Assembly: GCA_947380435.1 (NCBI GenBank)
Contig: CANCRC010000003.1
Coordinates: 1 to 38,651 of the forward strand
DNA: 38,651 nucleotides
Reading direction: 5' to 3'
DNA from: Chitinophagaceae bacterium
GTDB taxonomy: Bacteria > Bacteroidota > Bacteroidia > Chitinophagales > Chitinophagaceae
In this document: in pieces, positions 8,002 to 15,392 of the stretch
Position numbering within the stretch: position 1 is the stretch's first letter
Layout: each line of letters begins with the position of its first letter
Position numbers and translations under genes: made by a program
The notes under the pieces: generated by a model
What the model saw: the letters and a program-made list of their open reading frames with translations, nothing else
The model's database searches: none
What the model was told of the DNA's origin: nothing

Positions 8002-8937
8002 TTGAAATTACTAGTCCATTTTTTAAAGTTGGTGCGTTGGCCAAACTTAGTATTCATCTTATTAGCGGAGTGTTTATTGCATTTTTGTATTTACAAACCT
8101 TTATTTCCTTTGGCTGGTACTGAAGTGGATATTCGTTTTTATTTTATGCTTACTAGTAATCTATTAATTGCTGCTGCAGGGTATATGATAAACGATTATT
8201 TTGATGTAAATATTGACCAAGTGAATAAGCCACAAAAAGTAGTAGTAGGCGCTTATATTAGTAGAAGAATGGTCATATTCTGGCATTTAATATTCAGTGT
8301 AATGGGTATGTATATATCTACCATTGTATTTCCTTTTGCAAGCTATTGGCATATTCATATTACTAATTTACTAGCCATACTTTTATTATGGTTTTATAGT
8401 ACTAGTTTTAAAAAGAAGTTTTTGGTGGGCAATGTACTTATTGCCATACTAACGGCTTGGTCAATTGCGATTGTTTATTTTTCAAAATTCACGGTTCAAG
8501 AAATTATACATCCTGCAATAAGTAATGGGGCTGTATTGAAATTTGCAAAATTAACCTTGCTCTATTCGGCATTTGCATTTATACTAACCTTAATAAGAGA
8601 GGCTTTAAAAGATATGGAAGACATGGAAGGCGATCAAAAGTATGGTTGTAATACTATGCCCATTGCCTGGGGTTTAAAACCTACTAAAGTATATTTAGCG
8701 GTATGGACATTTGTGGTAATAGCCATTTTGTTAATTATACAGCTTTATGTTATTCCATTTGGTTGGTGGTATACTGTAGTGTATTGTTTAGGCTTAATTA
8801 TTTTGCCATTGACAGTTGTTTTATTCAAATTACCTAAGGCATTTACCCATAATCATTTCAAGCAATTAAGCGCTTATATAAAATTTGCCATGTTAGCAGG
8901 TATTTTATCCATTCTGTTTTTCTACTTTTTATTTTAA
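8002..8937 (+). CDS. UbiA-family prenyltransferase (GGGP synthase-like)
   Basis: An integral membrane prenyltransferase of 311 residues with about eight or nine hydrophobic segments. The two metal-binding Asp motifs are NDYFDVNID (64-72) and DMEDMEGD (204-211). Bacteroidota proteins of this shape are usually labelled geranylgeranylglycerol-phosphate geranylgeranyltransferase, the second ether-lipid step known from archaea; transfer to another acceptor such as a quinone ring or (as in related families) haem is possible. The start is a TTG at 8002, since no ATG precedes the first helix (LVRWPNLVFILLAECLL); this is the second TTG start in a row. It lies 16 bases after the HAD gene and 30 before maf. 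Confidence 0.85.
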   Translation: MKLLVHFLKLVRWPNLVFILLAECLLHFCIYKPLFPLAGTEVDIRFYFMLTSNLLIAAAGYMINDYFDVNIDQVNKPQKVVVGAYISRRMVIFWHLIFSVMGMYISTIVFPFASYWHIHITNLLAILLLWFYSTSFKKKFLVGNVLIAILTAWSIAIVYFSKFTVQEIIHPAISNGAVLKFAKLTLLYSAFAFILTLIREALKDMEDMEGDQKYGCNTMPIAWGLKPTKVYLAVWTFVVIAILLIIQLYVIPFGWWYTVVYCLGLIILPLTVVLFKLPKAFTHNHFKQLSAYIKFAMLAGILSILFFYFLF

Positions 8938-8967
8938 TATAATAGTTTCATATAATCGATTCATTTC

Positions 8968-9555
8968 ATGCCTGCATTCATACTAGCCTCGCAATCTCCT
9001 AGAAGAAAAATATTATTAGAATGGGCCGAAATTCCTTTTGAAATTATTGTTTCAGATATAGATGAATCTTATCCAGCTAGTTTAGCTATCGAAGCAGTGC
9101 CGGAGTTTATTGCCAAAAATAAAGCCTTGGCAGTGAAAGAAATGGTTCTTTCAACAAAACCAACCTTAGTAAATGGGTGCATCATTGCTGCAGATACCGT
9201 GGTGGTATTGGATCAAAAAATAATAGGGAAGCCTAGTAATAAACAAGAGGCTGTTGACTCCTTACTAGCCTTGTCTGGTCAAATACATAAAGTAATAACT
9301 GGGGTAGTTTTATTATATCAAGACCAAGAAATTAGTTTTAGTGAAACCACCTTGGTGGAATTTCATACTTTAACCCTTGAGCAAATTGAATTCTATGTAG
9401 ATAAATACCAGCCCTATGATAAAGCAGGGGGCTATGCCATTCAAGAATGGATTGGGGTAGTGGGGATTAAAAAAATTACAGGCGATTTTTATAATGTAAT
9501 GGGCCTACCAGTAAGTAAACTAGTGCAAAAAATAAAGCAACTAAATTTGAGTTAG
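8968..9555 (+). CDS. maf: Maf-like nucleoside triphosphate pyrophosphatase
   Basis: A 195-residue cytoplasmic enzyme that hydrolyses non-standard or surplus nucleoside triphosphates to monophosphates. It begins ASQSPRRKILLEW, the Maf signature, and has ADTVVVLDQKIIGKP (about 74-88) and YDKAGGYAIQEW with FYNVMGLPVSKL near the end. These residues fit the YhdE type (dTTP/UTP pyrophosphatase) rather than the m7GTP-specific YceF type. Maf is tied to septum arrest in Bacillus. Last gene of the rightward run that starts with fdx. The 66 bases to the convergent OsmC gene are T-rich with no hairpin I can define. Confidence 0.93.
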   Translation: MPAFILASQSPRRKILLEWAEIPFEIIVSDIDESYPASLAIEAVPEFIAKNKALAVKEMVLSTKPTLVNGCIIAADTVVVLDQKIIGKPSNKQEAVDSLLALSGQIHKVITGVVLLYQDQEISFSETTLVEFHTLTLEQIEFYVDKYQPYDKAGGYAIQEWIGVVGIKKITGDFYNVMGLPVSKLVQKIKQLNLS

Positions 9556-9621
9556 TTGATTTATTTTTTATTGATTAATTTTTCCTTTCCTTATTAATTT
9601 CTTTCTTTTCTTAGTATTTAA

Positions 9622-10029
9622 TTACTGCCAATTAAAAGCAATATCTAATTCAAGGTCTGGATGAAGGCTTCTTTCCACAGGACAGGTTCTTGCCACTCTT
9701 TCTAAGATCTCTTTTGTTTTATCATCTAAGTGTAAACCTGCTGGCATAGTTACATGCGCAATAATTTTTCCAATTCTTCTAGGATCGGCTACCATAATTT
9801 TAGTGACTTCTACCTTAGCACCATCAATGGCTATTGACATAGATTCTGCTTTAATACCCATGGTGGTAATCATACAAGCACCTAAGCCCGTAGCAATTAA
9901 ATCGGTTGGAGAAAACCTTTCTCCCTTTCCTTTATTATCGGTAGGTGCGTCGGTTTGAATATCGGAGCCACTTTGCAAATGCACACAAGTAGTTCTTAAA
10001 TTAGCATCGTAGGTTACAATTGAAGTCAT
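9622..10029 (-). CDS. OsmC/Ohr-family peroxidase-like protein
   Basis: A 135-residue member of the OsmC/Ohr family. The two conserved cysteines are Cys52 (GLGACMITT) and Cys116 (RTCPVERSLHP), the pair that reduces organic hydroperoxides; the conserved Arg38/Glu37 region (KGERFSPTDLI) is present. The sequence looks closest to the YhfA/OsmC branch rather than Ohr proper. Cytoplasmic. It lies downstream of the leftward sterol-desaturase-like gene with an 84-base gap that has no obvious promoter box. Confidence 0.9.
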   Translation of the reverse strand: MTSIVTYDANLRTTCVHLQSGSDIQTDAPTDNKGKGERFSPTDLIATGLGACMITTMGIKAESMSIAIDGAKVEVTKIMVADPRRIGKIIAHVTMPAGLHLDDKTKEILERVARTCPVERSLHPDLELDIAFNWQ

Positions 10030-10113
10030 AATATATTGTATGTTTTTAAATTATTGTAATTAAAGCATTCTGATTCTTACTTTCTTTTTAATTCTTTCTG
10101 CTCATTTTGTATT

Positions 10114-11376
10114 TTAAGCCATTGCTTTTGCTGGGCTAATTTCTTTTTTATGAAGCATGTAGGTAATAGCTACCGACAATATAAAATAGACAATCATTAA
10201 CTTGCTTAATAGGGGATAGTATTTATCTGCACCAAACCAATCTCCTAAAACAATAATAAGGCTAATTCCAAAAATTGATTTTGCTATTTCCCAAAAAAGA
10301 GAAGAGGCATTGCCATCCATAAAATCGGTTAAGGCATAAATATAAACATAAACAAAGGCTCCGTAAATAAATATATTGGGTATTCCAATGCTAGCAATAT
10401 TGCCTAAGAAGTATGCCACTATAATAAATATAAGCACAATTTGTAGCCATACCCATGCGTAAAAAGGCTTTGACCTTTTGGTATGGTATTTATCAAAATG
10501 ATATACATCCTCAATTTTAAATACCGGACTTTTTGCTTCTACATCGGCTGGCCTCCAACCAGTGGGCTTAAACCAAACTTGAAATTTAGCCTTGATATCA
10601 TTGGTTCTCCATGCATCTTTTATAAGTAACCACATATGCACAAAATTAATTTTTATAGGATTCCAAGTACGCATAGGGCGTGTAATACCATATACAGGAA
10701 CTACATTAGGAAGTTCTTCCTGAAAAGTACCAAATAGTTTATCCCAAATTATAAATATTTGCGCCATATTTTTATCCATGTACTCTTTATTAAATGCATG
10801 GTGCACTCTATGGTGCGAAGGCGTTACCAATATGTATTCTAAAAAGCCCATTCTATTAATATAACGCGTATGGTACCAGAATTGAGCAAAAAATTGAATG
10901 GGCGTAACAGTAGCAATCACAAGAGGCGATATACCTAATAATGCAGCAGGAAGTAAGAATAAAGAAAATATTTTTACGAAAGAAGAAATAGGTTGTCTAA
11001 CCGCACAGGCTAAATCAAATTCTTCACTGCTATGGTGTATAATATGACTATTCCAGAAAAAATTTATTTTATGGTCAATTCTGTGAATCCAATAATGTGA
11101 AAAGTCTAAGCAAACAAAGGCAATAACATAAGTAAGCCCATTGGTAGTAATATGAGTAAGGGCTACTCTTTCTTCTATCCATTTATAACTTAGAATGGTG
11201 AAACTTAAACCTAATACATTTTTAATGACCATGGTAATAGCAGAACTTAAACTACTTACTGTATCCATGGAATGGGTTCGTTCTTTTTTGATATACCAAC
11301 CATACCATTTTTCTATAAGAATCATCATAAAAAAAATGGGCATCACAATCAATAAAATTTTTCCGTATTTCTCCAT
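10114..11376 (-). CDS. Sterol desaturase / alkylglycerol monooxygenase-like protein
   Basis: An integral membrane di-iron protein of the fatty acid hydroxylase superfamily. The start used is the ATG at 11376 (MEKYGKILLIVMPIFF, 420 aa); a longer frame running up to 11505 would intrude on lipA and adds basic, non-conserved sequence. Histidine clusters are HYWIHRIDH (94-102), HIIHHSSEE (111-119) and HHRVHHAF (188-195), with a further His at 169. The spacing and the tail after the last cluster (KFQVWFKPTGWRP, about 280-292) recall eukaryotic alkylglycerol monooxygenase (TMEM195) and its bacterial relatives. The last 100 residues hold further membrane spans. Substrate unknown. Divergent from lipA with 104 bases between the starts. 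Confidence 0.82.
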   Translation of the reverse strand: MEKYGKILLIVMPIFFMMILIEKWYGWYIKKERTHSMDTVSSLSSAITMVIKNVLGLSFTILSYKWIEERVALTHITTNGLTYVIAFVCLDFSHYWIHRIDHKINFFWNSHIIHHSSEEFDLACAVRQPISSFVKIFSLFLLPAALLGISPLVIATVTPIQFFAQFWYHTRYINRMGFLEYILVTPSHHRVHHAFNKEYMDKNMAQIFIIWDKLFGTFQEELPNVVPVYGITRPMRTWNPIKINFVHMWLLIKDAWRTNDIKAKFQVWFKPTGWRPADVEAKSPVFKIEDVYHFDKYHTKRSKPFYAWVWLQIVLIFIIVAYFLGNIASIGIPNIFIYGAFVYVYIYALTDFMDGNASSLFWEIAKSIFGISLIIVLGDWFGADKYYPLLSKLMIVYFILSVAITYMLHKKEISPAKAMA

Positions 11377-11450
11377 AAAGGGGGTATTTCTTTGTATGAA
11401 GATAAGATATAATTTTGACCTTAAAAGGCCATTATATACTGCAAGTCTTG

Positions 11451-11462
11451 TATTTTTGTGCC
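11451..11462 (+). promoter_or_regulatory. -7 box for lipA
   Basis: TATTTTTGTGCC, an exact TAnnTTTG with the extension TGCC that also occurs at purM and ribF. It ends 18 bases before the lipA ATG at 11481. Confidence 0.55.
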
Positions 11463-11480
11463 AGATTATTGAGAAGATAT

Positions 11481-12407
11481 ATGCAAGAATTACCCATTGT
11501 AACACCTGAGAAAGATACTAGAATAAAAAAACCAGATTGGTTAAGAGTAAAGCTACCTATTGGGGAAAGTTATAAGCATGTGCGTGGATTAGTGGACACT
11601 CATAAATTGCATACCATTTGTGAGAGTGGTAACTGCCCGAATATGGGAGAATGCTGGGGCGAAGGCACGGCTACATTTATGATACTTGGGAATATTTGTA
11701 CAAGAAGCTGCCAGTTTTGCGCAGTAGCTACAGGTAGGCCTAAAGCAGTAGAATGGGATGAACCGCAAAGAGTAGCGGAAGCTATTTTATTAATGAAAGT
11801 TAAACATGCAGTGCTTACAAGTGTAGACAGAGATGAATTAGCAGATGGAGGCTCCATTATTTGGTACAATACCATTAAAGCTATCAAAGCACTTACACCT
11901 ACTACAACATTGGAAACTTTAATACCCGATTTTAGAGGTATCCAAGAACAAATTTATAGAATCATTGAAGCAGCTCCTGAAGTGGTAAGTCACAATATGG
12001 AAACAGTAGAAAGAATTACACAGAAAGTAAGAGTGCAAGCAAAATATAGAAGAAGTTTAGGCGTGCTAGAGACTTTGAAAAAAGGAGGCATGCGCACTAA
12101 GACGGGAATTATGTTAGGTATTGGAGAACAGAAAGAAGAAGTCATTCAAACTATGAAAGATTTAGTTTCTGTAGGAACCGATGTATTAACCTTGGGTCAA
12201 TACTTACAACCTACTAAAAAACATTTAGCGGTTCAAAGATTTGTGCATCCCGATGAATTTGCTGAACTAAGACAAATAGGCTATGAGCTTGGCTTTGACT
12301 ATGTTGAAAGCGGACCCTTAGTGAGGTCTTCTTATCATTCAGAAAAGCACGTTATACAAGGCTGGGGTAGAAATAAATGGGAAGAAGAATTAGCACTAAT
12401 GAAATAG
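11481..12407 (+). CDS. lipA: Lipoyl synthase
   Basis: A radical SAM enzyme that inserts two sulfurs into octanoyl groups on carrier proteins to make lipoyl cofactors. From the ATG at 11481 it has 308 residues; an upstream in-frame TTG at 11415 would start before the promoter box and is rejected. The auxiliary cluster motif is [12 protein letters not shown] (Cys47, 52, 58), the radical SAM motif CTRSCQFC (Cys73, 77, 80), and the C-terminal RSSYH (282-286) provides the serine ligand of the auxiliary cluster. No lipB is seen next to it. It ends before a strong terminator. Confidence 0.97.
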   Translation: MQELPIVTPEKDTRIKKPDWLRVKLPIGESYKHVRGLVDTHKLHTICESGNCPNMGECWGEGTATFMILGNICTRSCQFCAVATGRPKAVEWDEPQRVAEAILLMKVKHAVLTSVDRDELADGGSIIWYNTIKAIKALTPTTTLETLIPDFRGIQEQIYRIIEAAPEVVSHNMETVERITQKVRVQAKYRRSLGVLETLKKGGMRTKTGIMLGIGEQKEEVIQTMKDLVSVGTDVLTLGQYLQPTKKHLAVQRFVHPDEFAELRQIGYELGFDYVESGPLVRSSYHSEKHVIQGWGRNKWEEELALMK

Positions 12408-12424
12408 TACAGCTACATCATAAT

Positions 12425-12455
12425 AAAAAAGGCCACAATTTCTGTGGCCTTTTTT
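12425..12455 (+). terminator. Intrinsic terminator after lipA
   Basis: A6, then GGCCACA / TGTGGCC around a five-base loop (12438-12442), then T6. Perfect 7-bp GC-rich stem extended by A-T pairs. It is symmetric and could also stop leftward transcripts. Confidence 0.9.
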
Positions 12456-12474
12456 ATTATAATTATATTACGCT

Positions 12475-12530
12475 GAGTTAATACACATACTTCAATTTAT
12501 TGGAGTTAATCCACAGGCTTCAATTTATTG
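12475..12530. repeat. Tandem 28-bp repeat, two copies
   Basis: Units at 12475-12502 and 12503-12530 are directly adjacent and of equal length; 25 of 28 bases agree. Each starts GAGTTAAT and ends CTTCAATTTATTG. The second copy forms the left arm of the hairpin at 12511-12539. Confidence 0.8.
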
Positions 12531-12569
12531 AAGCTGTGGGAGTAAAATACTTTGTATTTTACTCCCACA
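12511..12569. terminator. Overlapping alternative hairpins at the glk 3' end
   Basis: Hairpin A: CCACA(G)GCTTCAAT, loop TT, ATTGAAGCTGTGG (12511-12539), one bulged G. Hairpin B: TGTGGGAGTAAAATAC, loop TTT, then its exact complement (12535-12569), a perfect 16-bp stem. The TGTGG at 12535-12539 belongs to both, so only one can form fully. Hairpin B contains the last two sense codons and stop of glk. There is no strong T-tract, so termination is likely but not certain. Confidence 0.65.
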
Positions 12570-13509
12570 TTAAAGCGCTAGCGCCTAATATAGCTGCGTC
12601 AGATTCTTTCAAATGACTTACTAATATTTTAATTTTATTTTGGAACACTTCAATTAAGTTCGCTTCCATATGCTCACGCGTAGGTTTTAAAATTAAATCA
12701 CCTGCCTTGGTTAAGCCTCCAAATAAAATAATAGCTTCAGGGCTAGAGAACATAACAAAGTTGGCTAAAGAAATGCCTAGTATTCTACCCGTGTATTCAA
12801 ATACTTCTTTCGCTACTTCATCTCCTGCTATAGCCGCTTCAAAAACCGCTTTAGAATCTATCTTATCAATTGGAATGTTTCTGAGTGTACTGGGTCTGTC
12901 TGTAGTATTTAAAATTTCAACAGCCGATGTAGCCACCCCTGTTGCAGAAGCATAACTTTCTAAAGAACCTTTTTTGCCTGTGCCAGGATGCACACGTCCA
13001 TCAGGTATAATAATAGTATGACCTAATTCACCTGCCATTCCATCGTGTCCATAAATTAATTCTCCATTAGCCACAATGCCACTTCCAACACCAGTACCTA
13101 ATGCAATTAAAATAAAATCTTTCATTCCTTTTGCTGCACCATAGGTCATTTCACCCACTGCAGCTGCATTGGCATCATTGGTTAATTTTACTGGTAACTT
13201 AAATTTATCTTGAATTAATTTAGCTAAAGGAATAATGCCTTTCCAAGGTAGGTTAGGAGCGTATTCAATAGTACCCGTATAAACATTCCCGTTAGGAGCA
13301 CCTACACCAATTCCTTTGATACGGCCTACGCCACCCACTTTATCAATTAAGATCATTAATTTATCATGTAACTCGTCTATATAAGCATGAATATCGGCAT
13401 GTCCTCTAGTAGACATGGTAGCTGATGATAACACATTGCCTAAATCATCTACTATACCAAACTTGGTACCTGTACCACCAATATCAACGCCCGCTACAAA
13501 AGAATCCAT
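12559..13509 (-). CDS. ROK-family glucokinase-like sugar kinase
   Basis: A 316-residue ROK kinase, probably making glucose 6-phosphate. ATP site GVDIGGTGTKFG (7-18), catalytic Asp112 in LTNDANAAAVGE, GTGVGSG (138-144) and ELGH (161-164) are intact. The usual ROK zinc motif CxCGxxGCxE is replaced by GTGKKGSLE (176-184), so the structural zinc site is lost although the ELGH histidine remains. It follows the permease gene by 23 bases, which supports a uptake-then-phosphorylation pair for glucose; N-acetylglucosamine or another hexose cannot be excluded. Its stop lies inside a 16-bp perfect hairpin. Confidence 0.88.
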   Translation of the reverse strand: MDSFVAGVDIGGTGTKFGIVDDLGNVLSSATMSTRGHADIHAYIDELHDKLMILIDKVGGVGRIKGIGVGAPNGNVYTGTIEYAPNLPWKGIIPLAKLIQDKFKLPVKLTNDANAAAVGEMTYGAAKGMKDFILIALGTGVGSGIVANGELIYGHDGMAGELGHTIIIPDGRVHPGTGKKGSLESYASATGVATSAVEILNTTDRPSTLRNIPIDKIDSKAVFEAAIAGDEVAKEVFEYTGRILGISLANFVMFSSPEAIILFGGLTKAGDLILKPTREHMEANLIEVFQNKIKILVSHLKESDAAILGASALMWE

Positions 13510-13532
13510 TCTATTTTTTATTTTAATTTTTA

Positions 13533-15221
13533 TTAATGTCCAGCTGCTACTTCAGTATCTTCATAATTAATTCCTTGCTTTTTCAAAATACCTTTTACTG
13601 AAATAGCAAATACCAAAATATATGCAAAACAGCAAACTGGTACCCAGAAAGAGTTATGTATGCCATAGCCTGGAGTATCTAAATGTGCAGATTGTAAAAA
13701 ATCAGATAATTTTCCTTGAATAGGAGGGATAATACCGCCCCCTAAAATCATCATAATTAAAAAGGCTGCACCTTGTGTGGTATATTTTCCAATACCTGAA
13801 ATAGATAAAGCAAAAATACATGGCCACATAATAGAACAAGCAATACCTCCTGTTAAGAAAGCGTAAATAGCAATATCTCCTTTAGTAAATACACCCACCA
13901 ACATAGAAACTAAACCAATTAAACTAAATATTAATAAAGTTTTTGCTGGTTTGTCTTGGCTAATAAAGAAGGCAACTATTTGAATGAAAATACAAACGAT
14001 GTACATGTAAAGTGGACTCATGTCGTATTGAGCAATACTATTTACACCAATCACAATACCAAATGCCACCAATGGAACTATGACTGTTAATATTTTATTC
14101 GTTTGACTTTTGAATTCAAAAGCAGAAATCGCACCTGTCCAACGACCAATCATCATACTGCCCCAATACATTGAAATATAAGGTGCAATTTTTGAAGAAG
14201 GGATACTTCCAAAATCGGCTTGTTTTAATAATTCACCTAAGTTGGAACCAATAGCAACTTCCGCTCCTACATAAACAAATAGGGCAAGCATACCTAACAC
14301 TAATTGAGGGTATTTCATCGCACCCCAACCATTTTCATTTTTCTGTGCTTTGAAATTGGCATATAATAAGCCCACTACTACAGTAGCTAAGGCGCCAAAT
14401 AACCATTTCAAACGAGTGGTTTCTAAATCATGTCTTCCTGCATCGGTTAAAGTAGTAGGGTCAATTTTATAACTACTGAAAATAGGCACGAACATAATAA
14501 TTAAAACACCTGTCATTATTAATAATAAGAATAATGCTTTGTTGGCAGGTTCAATTTTTTCTTCATTAATACCTGGAGGTACTTTCTTAGAGAAATGGAA
14601 CATAGCAGCAGCAGCTAAAAATAAGATACCCACTGCAGTATATAAAACAACCACTTTACTTAAACTTAATGCGGCAATTTGATCATCGGTAATGGCAGCA
14701 GCACTTCCAAATAAAGCAAAGGCAACTACAATGGGCCCAATTGAGGTTCCAAAGGAGTTAATACCTCCAGCTAAATTCACACGACTGGCACCTGTAGAAG
14801 GGTCGCCTAAGGCAATCGCGAATGGTTGAGCTGCGGTTTGTTGTAAAGAAAATCCTAAGGCCACTATGAATAAACCTACTAACATTCCTGTAAAAGTATT
14901 GGCGTTCACTGCAATAATCATGGCAGCTGCACCAATGGCAGAAAATAATAAACCATACACAATACTTTTCTTGTAACCCCATTTTCCTACTAAATCCTTA
15001 CCTCCAAAAGCACCATAGGCAAATAAACCCAAGGCACCTATATAATAGGCTAGGTAGAATGCAAAGTCAACTAATTGACTTTGGAATTGGTCAAGGTGGA
15101 ATTTGTGTTTACAAAAGGGAATAAATACACTATTGCTTGAAGCAATAAAACCCCAGAAAAAGAATACGACTACAAGAGTAGATAATGCACCCGTATTGGT
15201 TGCTTGTTTGGTTTGGCTCAT
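13533..15221 (-). CDS. FHS-family sugar:H+ symporter (GluP/FucP-like), enlarged
   Basis: A major facilitator transporter of the fucose-glucose-galactose type. Start at the ATG at 15221 (MSQTKQATNTG, 562 aa). Family blocks are LQQTAAQPFAIALGDP (127-142), RVNLAGGINSFGT (147-159), LFVYVGAEVAIG (about 314-325) and SMMIGRWTGA (355-364). It is about 130 residues longer than FucP. By eye I count about 16 membrane segments instead of 12: an additional pair at about 229-250 and 270-290 between the two halves, and two more within 377-445. The ROK kinase gene follows in the same direction, which points to glucose or a similar hexose as substrate. Confidence 0.88.
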   Translation of the reverse strand: MSQTKQATNTGALSTLVVVFFFWGFIASSNSVFIPFCKHKFHLDQFQSQLVDFAFYLAYYIGALGLFAYGAFGGKDLVGKWGYKKSIVYGLLFSAIGAAAMIIAVNANTFTGMLVGLFIVALGFSLQQTAAQPFAIALGDPSTGASRVNLAGGINSFGTSIGPIVVAFALFGSAAAITDDQIAALSLSKVVVLYTAVGILFLAAAAMFHFSKKVPPGINEEKIEPANKALFLLLIMTGVLIIMFVPIFSSYKIDPTTLTDAGRHDLETTRLKWLFGALATVVVGLLYANFKAQKNENGWGAMKYPQLVLGMLALFVYVGAEVAIGSNLGELLKQADFGSIPSSKIAPYISMYWGSMMIGRWTGAISAFEFKSQTNKILTVIVPLVAFGIVIGVNSIAQYDMSPLYMYIVCIFIQIVAFFISQDKPAKTLLIFSLIGLVSMLVGVFTKGDIAIYAFLTGGIACSIMWPCIFALSISGIGKYTTQGAAFLIMMILGGGIIPPIQGKLSDFLQSAHLDTPGYGIHNSFWVPVCCFAYILVFAISVKGILKKQGINYEDTEVAAGH

Positions 15222-15392
15222 AAGATTCGTTAGTTTAATCGTTATTGGTTGTATCGATCCCGTAAAATACTTAAAATTATAATTCAATGTGTAAAAAGGC
15301 TAAAAATCTATCTACAAATAATTAGAATTAACTGCTGAAAAACAAGGAGTTTTAAGCACAATGAAGTAAATTGAATCAAATTAAAAGTGCTC

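Noticed and set aside
12475-12530. Start of a CRISPR array
   Set aside because: Only two units, directly joined with no spacers, and partly merged into a hairpin.
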